Part shown: piece by piece, positions 1-11,749 of the stretch
Position numbering within the stretch: the stretch's first letter is position 1
Layout: each line of letters starts with the position of its first letter
Source of the DNA: Pegea sp. RAD2-039
Taxonomy: Eukaryota > Chordata > Thaliacea > Salpida > Salpidae
Assembly: GCA_034620365.1 (NCBI GenBank)
Contig: JAQGEQ010000344.1
Location: forward strand, 304,182-368,181
Reading direction: 5' to 3'
DNA length: 64,000 nt
Translations under genes and position numbers: made by a program
The notes under the pieces: model-generated
Told to the model about the DNA's origin: nothing
Databases searched by the model: none
What the model saw: the letters and a program-made list of their open reading frames with translations, nothing else

Positions 1-1629
1 AAAATAATACTTTAATTTAAATATAAATTAATGTAAATACTTTATTTTGCTTTTTTTATAGAAATTCAAACAAGTTACTTAAAATAAAAAGAAATTTTGA
101 AGTGGTAAATGGGAACTAATAAAATTATAAATTATTAAAAATGATTTTAAAAATTAGTTTTTAAAAATAGATAATTAACTAAATGGTGAAATTACAGGTT
201 TAGAAACTTATAAAAAGAAAAAGAAAGTTTTTTTATTGAAATTAATAGTTTTTGAGAAAATGTTTCAAATTAAAAATATTTATAGAAGTTAAAATAGTCT
301 AATATTTAGTAGATTTATAAATATAAGCTAATAATTTATAAAATTTATCATATACAGAAAATATACTTTATATGATTACAATTATTTGAAAATTCAAAAT
401 TTATAAATTACTGAAAATAAATAAAATAACAAAATAAAAAGACAATATATAAGAATGATACAAAATTATATAAACTTACTAAATGTGTAACTAATTAAAT
501 TTATAAAAAGTTTAAGATTAAACTATAAAATGTTAGATACAAAAAAACGACTCAATTAATAAATTTTATAAGACTTTTACCCCAAACATAAAAGTTTTAT
601 AAAAGGTAAAAACATTTTAACTTTCATAATGAAAATAATATCAATATATATTTTCAAGTTCAATAAATTAAAAAAAAATTACTAAATTAAAGAACAAAGA
701 GAAATTATTATCAATTTTTTAATTTTAAAGAAGTGATATCTCAGCAATAAAAGCGATATAAATTACTTATATATTGAGCAGTTATTTAATATCATAAGTA
801 GAAATATGTTCTAATATATTCTCATTATTAAATTTTATATAAACTAAAGCAAAGGATAATATAAAAATGTAGTACTACACCGTATAAAAAGTGTATTTAT
901 TATAAAATAAAACAAAATTGAAAAAGAATTTGAACGAAATGAGCGAAAACTTATGTACCATCACAACCAAGCAAAATACAAACAAAAAACATTTAAAAAT
1001 AACTTGACTAGAGATAAACAAAGTCAAAGCAAATAAGAGATTTCAAGCGACCAGTAATAGCAGAATATTAATCAACTAGATTAGAAATTACGATCTTACA
1101 ACAAAATTCTTAGTCAAGCCCTATAGACGATGTAGGAAAAATTTCCGCCATTTTTATCACTGTGTGGTGCAAAAGAGATAAGTAATTAGATGGCGGGAAA
1201 ATATTTCAACTAAAATGGAAATTCAAATGGTTCAGTGAAGAAAGGCGAATAGAAAAAGGAAATAAAAAATGTGTTCGACCACTTTAAAAATAATAATGCT
1301 ATGATTATTGTCTTTCTTTAACTTTAACAAGTTTATAGAATACAATATAAATCTTATCATGAAAAAAACTTTAAGTCTATTTCTTGCCGTAGAACTAAAC
1401 AAACTAACACTTTACCATCAACTTTTATCCAACTTTTATAAAAAAAAACAAACACTTTAAACTACAAAACTGCTTATACTGTTTCTAAAGTAATAAGAAC
1501 TTTTTTTAAGTACTTTTTAAGTACATTTGTATTAGAATCCATCAAAAGTTTTTTACAGACAGTGTATTTACAAATTCAAATACTTAGTTTATTTCTATTT
1601 TTAACTTATAAGATAAATAACTAAATTAA
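1..1629. other. AT-rich DNA, no gene seen
   Basis: Very AT-rich sequence with homopolymer runs and frequent stops in all frames. I see no splice-consistent exons, no RNA gene and no tandem repeat. A slightly less AT-rich patch near 1110-1260 shows no recognisable coding pattern. Confidence 0.6.
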
Positions 1630-2016
1630 TTAAAGGCGTACTTTGGCCGAGAACGACTATGCTGAAAACTAGAACAGAAAGTATGGATATCCGGTTGTAG
1701 CCCATACAGTAGGATACCACGTCAACAAGGAACAGACAGCCTGATGTAGCGGAACAGACAGACTGGTGCTAATATCTCAGGAGCTGGCAGAACGACACTA
1801 AGTACAGTGACAACTGCCTACGAGGCCCCAATTCTGGCTTTAAATTTGGAGTTTTGCGTCTCCTAGAAGTGTTGTCATTAAACAGACTCACAAGACCCTT
1901 CTACCCGGGTTTTTATGGACTTTTTCTTGTCACAAATATGGTTCTATCCAAGCTCAAACTTGAGAACTTTCGCATATCAAGCGGGCGTGATAACCGCTAC
2001 CCTACGTAGACAGACT
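1630..2016 (-). mobile_element. tRNA-derived SINE-like element
   Basis: This patch of about 390 nt stands out by its balanced base composition between AT-rich flanks. Read on the minus strand, its first 75 nt (about 2016 down to 1940) resemble a tRNA: an A-box-like GGGTAGCGGTTATCAC, an anticodon-arm-like stretch ending GCGAAAG, and a degenerate B box around AAGTTTGAGCTT. The layout and wording are closest to eukaryotic tRNA-Val, but the anticodon stem has only about three pairs and the loop no longer carries a valine anticodon, so it is not a working tRNA. The rest would be the SINE body, which contains two near copies of CTGTCTGTTCC. I saw no clear poly(A) tail or target-site duplication. 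Inference: an old tRNA-headed SINE; a lone tRNA pseudogene is the alternative. Confidence 0.6.
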
Positions 2017-5000
2017 AATCAGCTCAATACTAGTATGATTATTTAAGAAATATATGAGATTTCTTATTCTATTTTTATAGTAGACAAATTTTTACTAAGT
2101 TAAATGGACCAACTTAATTTTGATTGTAACTTTAGTTTCTTGACAAAACTTAAACAATTTAAAATACTCATAGAATCTCATAAGTTTCCGAATATTGATT
2201 CATATTAGTTCAGCCGCAATTATAATTCTCGGACCTTTTTAAGTTATTCTAAAAATTTATTATTAATAGTAATTAGCTTAATAATAGTTTCTATCAACTG
2301 GTTCTTTTTATAACCTCTCTCTTTCTCTTAACTTGTTTAAAGTGCAATCTTCTATATTGAAAGGATTACTTTAACCATCAACTTTTATTTTGAGAATATC
2401 AAATAACTTTATATTATTATTATATTAAGAATATTTTTATATATCTTAAGCACAGTTTTTATAGGAATTTTTTATCTAATTACATCAAATATTTAAGGTA
2501 CTTGGGCATTTTCCTATTATATTATACAGAATTTAAACATTGAAACATTGAAACATAATTTGTAATATAAACAATATAACTTTGTATAAACAAATATAAA
2601 TTTGTAATTTCTGTTAAATTTATTATGTCTTTTTGTTTAACGTTTTAAATATATTTTAATTCTTAGAATTTATCTGGAATTAAACCTAGACACTGTCCAC
2701 GTCCAGTGTCCAACGTCATTCAGCAAGGGGATATGAGTAGTTTCAGAAAAGCAAAAACACTTTTTTATCAACTTTCTATGTTGGTTTTATGTTGGTTTTC
2801 TATATTTTGTAAATAAAATGATGACGACAGATAATGATGAAATATTTATGCTTTTCACTTCTGAACTGTGAAGTAAATTTGTTTTTTGAAGAAAATAGTT
2901 TATTAAAATTATGTAAATGATAGAAAACATAGAAAGCTCTATTTTTTCAAACTTTGGTTAATATAAAGAACTTTGTTGAAGTAAAACTTCTTTACAGTTT
3001 TTTAGCAGATATTTTTACAATCAGCTTATTTTTCAATTTATTTATTTAATTTGTTTATAAGCAGAAGGTTACCAAATTAAAAAAGAATGAAAATTTATAT
3101 TATTTCTTCTGATTTTGAAAGTTCTGGTTGAAATATAATGAGATAAGAAAAATATTTAACTAACTTGGTATTCTGTAAAAATATTTCCTTAACAAAGAGA
3201 TTATAAACTGTTGGTACTGTGAGTGGAAAAATCATTTGTTTGCATCTTTTAAAGGTGAGTATTGATTTTAAACCAAAACTTAAATATAAACATTAAGAAG
3301 GAAACAGTTACTTCCTTATGAAACAAATTACATGAATAATTAATATTGCCAGGACATATAGTTAGTCTCACAGCATGAAAAGTTTTCTGTTAAGGTGAAC
3401 TTGTTTTAAAATTTATTTTAAAAGTCACTATACTTGTATGTCATTTCTTGTATAATTTTTCATTTGTGATTTTTAAGTTATGATAATTGTTTTGAAAGTT
3501 AAATGTTGAAAATTTGTTTTTTTTTAAAATAAAAATTAGAAAAGTTTTACATTTTGATAATCTTGTTTAACATTCTGTTTGTTATGTTATTTAAAAACAT
3601 AAATTGTTTTACTAAATAAATATTTCAAGAAGTAGCTTTTATTAAATATTTATTTGTATACTCGAACGATAAAAAATTGTTTCAAAACTTTGTTTAGTCG
3701 AGGAAATTAATTAGAAACTTCTATCTTAGTTTTTTTGTATTTTTTTCTTTGTTTATATTGACAGAAGATTATCAATTAAAAATAAATGCAAAGAACCCAG
3801 CTTTTTCCTTATAATTTCAACAATTTTAGTTAAAAGACAACTTTCTTCAACAACTTTATAGGGAATAAACTCTTTGTAACTTCCTTTTTGACTATTTTCC
3901 TTAATATACTTTTATCATATAAATTTTATTATATCGAATATAATAATATAGTGAATATTGTGTTGCAGGGTATAATTCCTTTCAAACGTTTCTTTTACCT
4001 TTTTATTGAGATAACTTTTCTATTAACCTTTATCTTGTAATTGAGAGAATAGCTAGAAACAACATTGAGAACTTCAGTTGTATGAAAAAGAGATTTTAGA
4101 AACAAATCAATTTATGCTGCTGGAAGCGGTAAAGAATGAAAAGAAATTGATTTGTTAAGAAAGAGACTAGAACAGAGCTAGCAATTTCATAAAATATTTA
4201 CTCAGTATTTAGTATACTAACAAATCAATTTTTTTCTGCTATTAGAAAGTTTCGTTTTTATCAAAGTTATTTTATAATTTTATGTTATCAAATACAAAAC
4301 TTGAAAACTTTATTAAACTTGTTTTAAAACCAATTTTCAGTTGCTGTTACCTCTTTAGCATTTTTATTTGTCTTGTTTATGTAATTTTTCAATGTATTAT
4401 TTAATGTTAAAAGGTTTAAACAAATAAACAACTTTTGCTTCGTGTCTCATAAAGCTTATGATATTTAAATAGATTTTGAAAAAAACTTCTTTACAAGGAC
4501 TTTTACATTTTTTAATAATTATGACTTGCAACTGAATTGATTTTTCTTACCAAACGGTTTGATAGTAAAAATTTATCGAGAAAATATCAGCTAGAAATAT
4601 GGCTCTGAACTAGCTTTCATTAATAATTAATCCAACTAAATGCTGTTTCGATCAATTTTTTTGTATTAAGGTTTGTTTGTTTGGTGAATATTTTTGCTTA
4701 AACTATCAGCTGCGTCGACAACAAAAAATTAATAAAATATTAGTTGATTCTATCAAGCATTTTGAAAAATAAAACTTCCAAGTTATCCAGACTAATTTTA
4801 GTTTCATGAAAAACTAATTTTTGTCGCTATTTATAACAGATTTTGATGTTAAAAATTCTGAACTCCTGCTAGCAGCTTACAGATAAGCATTTTTATTAAA
4901 AATCCTTTTTTTTTATTTAAAATATTAGTTTAAAAACTTATCTAAAAAGTTTCTGTAGATTTCAAAACAATTTGATGAAATAGTAAAATCATTATCAGAT

Positions 5001-5437
5001 AAATTGTCTCAATCGTTCTTATATTTTGTATTAATATTGGAGCTAAAAATTGTAATTTATTAAACAAAATATTAATAATTTTTTTAATAAATAATCTATT
5101 CTTGACCAACTTAAATTAAAATGGATTTTATCAAGTTTTAGCGTAAAATTTTTCTAATAACTATTTTATTTATTTCTAGCTTTTTTATGAGGACAATAGC
5201 AACACTTTGTTTATTTAAAAAAAACGGGAGAAATAAGAACAATAAATGAAAAAAAACCGTTATCTTTATTCTACTATATAAAAAGTATTGTGTTCAATTT
5301 TATTTAATCAAAAAACAATTTATTTATTTTCAAATCTGTATTTTGTAAACTATTTTTTCAATTTTTACAATTTATTTTATGAACTAGTTTCGGAATTACA
5401 GATATTTTGAATAAATAAAAAAAAAAATAAATAAGAA
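2017..5437. other. AT-rich intergenic DNA upstream of a galactosyltransferase
   Basis: AT-rich DNA with no supported gene. The last few hundred bases probably include the promoter and 5' leader of the glycosyltransferase that starts at 5438, but I recognise no specific element. Confidence 0.5.
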
Positions 5438-7270
5438 ATGAAATTAATTAGAGGTAAAAGAGGTTTTTGTAAAATAAAGTCTGTATTAAAATACTTGCGA
5501 AAATTTTCTGTACTATTTATTCTACTCGCCTCAATATTTTGGTTTTTATCAACTTACTGGACAGAAAATGAAGAAGAAAAAAAATGGGAAAAGCTCATAG
5601 AAAACAATAACAAAAGTTGGAGAGAACAAATTTGTAGGTAGATTTTGTCAATTCTTACCACAAAAGTTGTTCTACGAAATTGTGTAGGGAATAAGGAACA
5701 ATGTAGAGATTTAAAAGTGATGCTTCAACCAAAAAATGAAAAAAAATTAAAATTCACGTCGAAGCCAGCTTCGAAAAACCCCATAATCTCTTTCATTCAT
5801 CAACCAGTAAACGTAATGCGAAGATTAGAAAGTTTAACTTGTGGCATCAATGCTGGTAAGTTTTCTTTCAATTTATAATTTCTTAATTCCATTTTTATTC
5901 CAGTTATTTAAGTTTAATTATTTGTAAGAAATGATTAACAGTAAATTTATAAGTAGCAACTAGTCTGATAGTTATCAGCTTTTTCAGTGACCTTATCTTC
6001 AAATTCCAGGATTTTGAGGGGAAAATAAATTAGATTTTTAAAAGTTGAGTAGAGAAAGGTTTTGTGTTGATACACTAAAAATCATTTCACAAAAATGTTG
6101 AATCAGATTTGATTAAAAATTAAAACTCAGAATATAAAAGAATAAATAGAAATGTTTACTAAAATCTATTTCAATTAAAAAACCCATTCAGGGTGATCAG
6201 CCAACAAACCAATTGCTTGTTATTGACGAAGCGTTTTCGTCGTGTTGTCATGACAACGCTGTGTTTGTTGATAGCGGAAAGTCCGGTGCTGACAATTGTA
6301 CACTTCATCAAAAGCGCGATTGACAACAAAGAACGACGAGAAGTGATTCGAAAGACTTGGGGCGGCGTGAAGGGTATTGGGGGCGCGTGTCGACATGAAG
6401 TAGTGTTTGTAATGGGGACCGGTGGTAAAGAGAAAGAGCGTTTGTTACGCGCGATTCAAATCGAAGAAGAAGCTCGTCACTATGGTGATTTGTTGCAAAT
6501 AAGTGAAGAAGACTCTTCTAAGTGAGTTGTGACGTAATGAAAGTGTCGATGACGTCATCACTTGTGATTGCAGAAACCTCGGAATAAAAGTAACTGCAAG
6601 TTTGCAGTGGGCTTCTAACTTTCTGCATCCTCATTGGCTGTTTACATCGTGCGACGATGACGTCATCATCAATCCATTCAACCTGGCCACTTACGTGCAT
6701 TTTATGAGTGTGACGTCATCAGTTGAAGAATCTAGGGCACGACCATGTTACGAACAATTGCCAATCGTCTGTTTCTATAGTTACAAGGAGCTAGATAAAC
6801 CTGTTCGTGATCCGACCAGTAAATGGTTTATTTCAAATCAATCTTATTCGGGTAAATACTGGCCAGCTTACTGTCGAGGTGGTCTTTATTTGATGCCCAC
6901 TTCATTGGCTGCTCGTTTATATCAAGTCTCTTCACAAGTATCTTTGATTCATCTCGATGATGTCCTTATAACTGGATTGATGAGAAAAAAGTTGGAAGAT
7001 GGAGCAACAAAGATCTTTGTATGTATCTTTGATGATCTGTTGAAAGTCTTCCTGATGAAGATCTTTATTTTGCAGCCTGCTCCTTATTCTCAGCGATCTG
7101 ATTTCCAACTTTACACACGACTCTTCGGAGGAGATGATCTCGAAAAAGTCTTTATTCGTCATCTGTGGGGAAATATCAAAAACCGGAAAGTTGATATTGA
7201 GCAAGAAATGATGAAAGGATGGGAACTGATCAGTAACGGAGAGATTTGGAAGTCTCAAGGATGTTACTAG
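5438..7270 (+). CDS. beta-1,3-galactosyltransferase family type II membrane protein
   Basis: Golgi glycosyltransferase of the GT31 (Galactosyl_T) family, expected to transfer galactose or N-acetylglucosamine from UDP-sugar in a beta-1,3 linkage. Exons as read: 5438-5633, 5688-5855, 6192-6521, 6574-7018 and 7076-7270. The start Met is followed by a basic stretch and a single hydrophobic anchor (VLFILLASIFWFLSTYW), which fits a type II Golgi protein. Family blocks follow in order: ERREVIRKTWGG, VVFVMGTGG, YGDLLQ, the metal-binding DxD motif as CDDDVIIN, and DDVLITGLMRKKL near the C-terminus. Intron 6522-6573 contains TGACGTCA. Intron 7019-7075 is 57 nt and stop-free, so retention would stay in frame. 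The odd point is the exon 2/3 join: the obvious GT-AG pair leaves the frame off by one, so the first two exons or that junction may be wrong. The best available poly(A) signal is AATAAA near 7358. The family call is firm; donor and acceptor sugars are unknown. Confidence 0.88.
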
Positions 7271-8542
7271 CATCTTCATCTTCACTCATTTCTTTCAACT
7301 TTTATTTCAATTTTTTTTGATTTTAGGAAATTTTCTTTTTAGATTTTCTACTTTTTCAAATAAAAACTTTTTACTTTTTGTTGTTTCGTTTTATTAGTTT
7401 TTTTTGTTCTTTTTTTTTTTTTGGATTAAATTTGCATTTTAACAACTTTACTTTCAAACAATTCAAATGATTCTGAAACGTTAATTGAAATGAGAGATTT
7501 ATAATATTGTTTTTGCTTTAATTCATCTGATATTTTTTCACTTTGAAATTATTTATTCATTTTTATCAAATTTATTTCTTTACTTGATATTTAAATTCGG
7601 CTAAAATTAAAATGAAAAATTTTTAAGGTTAATTTTTTTTGATCAAATAATTGAAATATTTTTGAATTTTTTTGATCTTCTTCTTTTATCATTCTTGAAT
7701 TTTATATTTATGGGTTAGTCGATCATATTCTCGTTGAAGAATAATCGAAAGTTGAAAAAACAAAAAGATTTTCACAAAATTTCTAATAAATTGAAAAACT
7801 TAGATATTTTATTTACAAGAATTTCTTCATTTAATTTATGATGAATTTTTAAATACTTTTTTAAGATATAAATTTGTTCAAATGAAATTCAAAACCAACA
7901 ATTAAAAAGCCAAATAAACTGATTTCTTTTTGGAATGAATTTCAATTTTACCAAACTAATCTTTTCTTGATTTACAAATTTTAAGTTGAATGAAAAAGGA
8001 TTGTTTAGCAATTGTGTTGTTAAATGCTTTTGCATCAGTTGTTGAATGTAAACAAATTTTAAAAATAGAATAATCATTTCACATATTGCCTTAAAAACAG
8101 TTTCAACATTTATTTATCTTTTTTTTTATAAAGTATTTTGATTCATTTTCATAACATTTGAATTTGCTAGAACCCTTTTCATATAACTTTTATTACTTGT
8201 TCCTATTTGCTGATTAAATGATAAAACAACTTTATGTAATATCCTGATTACTTGAATATATTGATTGATTTTTAACTAGGATACAAACTTGATAAAAACT
8301 ATTTAATATCTCTAATTTCTTTAATGTATTTAATTTCTTTTATGAGATTTTGCAGCAAGTAATTATTGTAAGAAAGTAATATCCAAATTGAATAGAAATT
8401 TCGTTTGGGATTACTATTAAGAAATTGAAAGTTTCAGCATTTCATTTTGCAGTTAGAACTAAAATTCAAATTAATATAAAAAGAAACAAAAAAAATAATT
8501 ATTTTTTGTAAATTCTTTGTTTGAAAACAATTCAAAATTTTG
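7271..8542. other. intergenic DNA
   Basis: Contains the 3' untranslated region of the galactosyltransferase (AATAAA near 7358), then AT-rich sequence with T-rich runs. I see no gene or structured element. Confidence 0.5.
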
Positions 8543-9706
8543 ATGAAAACTTCAAACTCTTCTAATAAATGGGGATTATTGGAATCCGTCAAAGATCGAG
8601 AAAATAAGTTTGAACTGGCGGGAATTATAAACTTCTTTTCCGGCAAAGATGGAATTTTAATTAGAGGTCCTCCAGATCAACTAATCTTCACTTTAACACC
8701 TCATCAAATTATTGTTCCTCAAAGTCGAGTGTTGATTCGCGTAGATGATGACGTCATCGAGAGCGAGGCGCAGATGATTGGTGATTCTTTATTAGAAGTT
8801 GATGGAATCGGGAAATTCTATTATTACGTCACAGCATTGGTGAAGATTCGAAGACCCCCGAAATTGCCCCGGAGGTACCAGTTGATCGAAGAAGTGGGTT
8901 TTGGGGCTTTTGGACGCGTCTTTAAAGCAATTCATCTCGGTGAAGCGCGTATTTGTGCGCTTAAAGTCGCGATTAAGAACTCACAGCTCCACAAAGAAGT
9001 TGAGATCACCAAAGAGTTTTCTTCATCTCCTTGTCTCGTCCGCTTTTTCCATTTCTTTAAAACTTCTGCTTATGACGTCATCGATATGGATTACTGCTCC
9101 GGTGGATGTCTTTCTCATTTAATCGCGTGTAATGACGTGATAGATGAGTTACAGATGAAAGTAATCTTCTTTCAGGTGCTCCAAGGACTTGATTCGCTTC
9201 ATCGACATCATATTGCGCATTGTGACGTCAGACCCGACAACATCCTTCTCTGCGATCTCACCACTAGGTGTCAGGTCAAACTTTGTGACTTCGGTGTCGC
9301 TTGTGACGTCACAAACGCGCGAACAGGATTTTTCGGTTCTTTTCCTTACTCCGCTCCTGAGATGATGAAGCAACATCCGAACATCGCGCGGTTAATGACG
9401 TCATACAAAGTCACGTGGGACGAAGGCGTCGATATTTGGAGTTGGGCGATTGCTGTTTACTACGCGATTTCGAAATCGCTGCCTTTTGGGTCACCACGTG
9501 ATTACCATGGTTACCATTCACGCGCTTCTCAGTTACATCATCCGATCTTTGATGATGTCAGCTGGTCATCACGCTCTCATGACGTCATTCAAACTATTGC
9601 ATCTGTGCTGCAAGTGTCAAGAAGTAAGAGGCCGACATGTAGCGAGCTGATGACGTCATCGTGGTTTGATGACGATTTCCAAAAAGCGTTTAGATATATT
9701 TGGTGA
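8543..9706 (+). CDS. FHA-like domain protein kinase (CHK2-like), HCD variant
   Basis: Single-exon gene of 387 residues. An in-frame TTG precedes the ATG chosen here. The N-terminal 110 residues align in pattern with the FHA-like region of the neighbouring gene at 10374, but lack a clear GR...SxxH core. The kinase domain starts near residue 118, with a complete glycine loop (VGFGAFGRV), the beta-3 lysine in ALKVAIK, the catalytic loop HCDVRPDN (residues 226-233), CDFG (DFG at 249-251), SAPEMM and DIWSW. The catalytic Asp, the Asn and the DFG Asp are all present, so activity is expected. The usual HRD arginine is a cysteine, which makes it a non-RD type unlikely to need activation-loop phosphorylation. 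By family knowledge, FHA-kinases of the CHK2/Rad53 type act in DNA-damage signalling; that role here is inference. Eight TGACGTCA copies lie inside the gene and its stop. Lack of introns suggests a retroposed origin. Confidence 0.85.
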   Translation: MKTSNSSNKWGLLESVKDRENKFELAGIINFFSGKDGILIRGPPDQLIFTLTPHQIIVPQSRVLIRVDDDVIESEAQMIGDSLLEVDGIGKFYYYVTALVKIRRPPKLPRRYQLIEEVGFGAFGRVFKAIHLGEARICALKVAIKNSQLHKEVEITKEFSSSPCLVRFFHFFKTSAYDVIDMDYCSGGCLSHLIACNDVIDELQMKVIFFQVLQGLDSLHRHHIAHCDVRPDNILLCDLTTRCQVKLCDFGVACDVTNARTGFFGSFPYSAPEMMKQHPNIARLMTSYKVTWDEGVDIWSWAIAVYYAISKSLPFGSPRDYHGYHSRASQLHHPIFDDVSWSSRSHDVIQTIASVLQVSRSKRPTCSELMTSSWFDDDFQKAFRYIW

Positions 9707-10373
9707 TGACGTCATCATACTGTTGAGGTGATTCATTTGCTGTAATTCGAATACATTTCAAAATAAAAAATCTTTCACAGAATAAAATAAAATTATAATA
9801 AACTGAATAAGTAAATACAAGAGTAAATACTGAAGAAATATTATTGTATAAAACAAATATGATAAAAATGTATTTGATGAAACCAAATGAGTTTAAAGAG
9901 TTTTGAAATTAAATTACTCAAAAAGAAATAAGTAACAATATATAAGCAGATGTGGGTTAAGTTTTTGATCAGAGTCAACTTTTTTCAATCGAATCTTGAT
10001 TAGAATCAGTTATTTTTAGAGTCGAATTTTGTTCAGCACAGAATTATTTTTATTTAAAACTGAATTATTTGAGTTTGCAAAGTTTTTAATTTATCTGTAA
10101 GCACTGTTTCATTTACTAAAAGAAGTTTTTCTTTCTTAAAAACTGTAAAAAGATTATTTCACGGAAGAATGATTATTCAATCATTTAGTTACTTGATTTA
10201 ATTAAAAAATCTTCAAATATGAAAATGAAATATATCTTCAGATCTTTAATGAGTTTAAAACCAGCTGAGTTAGAAACTACTTTCTGAAAGTTGTTATTTT
10301 GAGATATTTTTATTAATAATGAGATGATTCTATTTACAGATTTGATTAAAATATACTTTTACTCAGATTTGAA
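9707..10373. other. intergenic DNA between tandem kinase genes
   Basis: Begins with a TGATGACGTCATCA palindrome that starts in the stop codon of the upstream kinase. It then holds AATAAA-type signals and AT-rich DNA. It should contain the terminator of the first gene and the promoter of the second; no further element is recognisable. Confidence 0.5.
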
Positions 10374-11567
10374 ATGAGTTTTCCGTGGGGGGTTTTACAA
10401 AATGACGATACAACTTATAATTTGTACTTCAATTCCGAAGTCCACAAAGTTTATTACAATGAAGAGAAAGGACTAGAACTGAAATATCAAAATAATGACC
10501 TCAGCGAGTATCTTCATATATTCACTATAACACAACATGAAGAAGACAAGTTAATCTTTATACAATCAACCAATGACGAAGTGTTTGTGTATGTAGATGG
10601 AGAAAAGGTTGATGGATGCCGTTGTATACTTGGCGATCATTCAATTGAAGTTGGAAATTGGTTTTATGATCTTTTAACTGTTAATAATCAACATGGTTTG
10701 ACGTTCCCTGATTCAATCAATCAACTTTATGTCCCTATTAACCGTCTTAATTCACCCCAATCTTCAAGAGGAGTCTTTAAAGTCTTCAGCGTCCAATCTT
10801 TCCAAATCCGAGTTAACAAATTTGTAAAGAGCGCACAGAAAAAGTCGTCGAAAGCGCGAAATTTGGAGAAGCTTCGAAGAGAATATGAACTTCTTAAAAA
10901 GATCGAATCTCCCCACATCGTCAAAGTCTTCGATTTCGTCGTAGCTGATCGCGATGTTGCATTCATCAGTATGCAGTTTTGCAGCGCGCTAACTCTTGAG
11001 CATCAACTCCATATCCGTCATCAAGTGGAAGAGCGAGATGCCGTTGCTATGTTACATCAACTCCTCATCGCGCTTCAGCACCTTAATCACGTTGGTGTCA
11101 CTCATCGAAACATCTGCCCGCGTAACATCGCGTTTTCGCGTCGCACTTCTTTCCATCATCCAATCCTGATTGACTTCAGTCACGCTGATTCACGCGAATC
11201 GATGACAGGGTTCGTTGGAACTTTTGGATTTGCAGCTCCTGAAGTGATGTTACAACGCAAAGAATTACGTCAGAGTACCAATGACGTCACATACACGCGA
11301 AGCGTTGACTTGTACAGTGTCTTTGCTACAACCTTTAACACCTTCTATGCCGCATTGCCCTTCGGTGACGCGATTCATCGCGTACGTTACCTCCAAAACG
11401 CGCTTAGCTTCTATCTTCAAATCAGTGATGACGTCATGAACCGCGCGACTCCTGCCTTTCGGAAGTTGCTTGAATCTGTTCTTCTTGTACCCAGTGATCA
11501 ACGCCCTACAGCTGATTCGTTAAAAGAACAGATGGAAGCTGACTTCAAGACTTTGATGACGTCATAA
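10374..11567 (+). CDS. FHA-like domain pseudokinase, tandem paralogue
   Basis: Single-exon gene of 397 residues, same strand and architecture as the kinase at 8543. The N-terminal part has an FHA-like strand pattern (VFVYVDGEKVDG followed by LGDHSIEVGNWF, about residues 68-100). The kinase fold is recognisable (HIVKVFDFV, ALQHLNHVGVTH, AAPEVM, SVDLYSV, SDQRPTADSL), but the key residues are broken. The glycine-rich loop is absent. HRD is HRN (residues 244-246), so the catalytic base is lost, and DFG is DFS (267-269). Known pseudokinases often regulate a related active kinase, so pairing with the neighbour is a reasonable inference and nothing more. The gene ends inside the palindrome: ATG ACG TCA TAA encodes the last residues and the stop. 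The intact long frame argues against a decaying pseudogene. Confidence 0.85.
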   Translation: MSFPWGVLQNDDTTYNLYFNSEVHKVYYNEEKGLELKYQNNDLSEYLHIFTITQHEEDKLIFIQSTNDEVFVYVDGEKVDGCRCILGDHSIEVGNWFYDLLTVNNQHGLTFPDSINQLYVPINRLNSPQSSRGVFKVFSVQSFQIRVNKFVKSAQKKSSKARNLEKLRREYELLKKIESPHIVKVFDFVVADRDVAFISMQFCSALTLEHQLHIRHQVEERDAVAMLHQLLIALQHLNHVGVTHRNICPRNIAFSRRTSFHHPILIDFSHADSRESMTGFVGTFGFAAPEVMLQRKELRQSTNDVTYTRSVDLYSVFATTFNTFYAALPFGDAIHRVRYLQNALSFYLQISDDVMNRATPAFRKLLESVLLVPSDQRPTADSLKEQMEADFKTLMTS

Positions 11568-11749
11568 TATCGACGTCTAGTTTTTTCTTTTTTTCTTCTG
11601 AGCTTTTATTTTCGAAATTTTCCTCTTTTTGATCATTTTAATTCTTTTAGCACAAATTGAAAATATTTTTTAATGAAAAATAAAAAAGTTGGTTAAAATT
11701 TTTAAAATAATTTTATTAGGGGTAGTTAGTCAAAACTTTAGAAATAGTT
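11568..11749. other. 3' flank of pseudokinase gene
   Basis: T-rich DNA with an AATAAA near 11676 that could serve the pseudokinase transcript. No other feature. Confidence 0.4.

Noticed and set aside
1940..2016. Functional tRNA gene on the minus strand
   Set aside because: Anticodon stem has mismatches, the B box is degenerate and it is followed by a SINE-like body.
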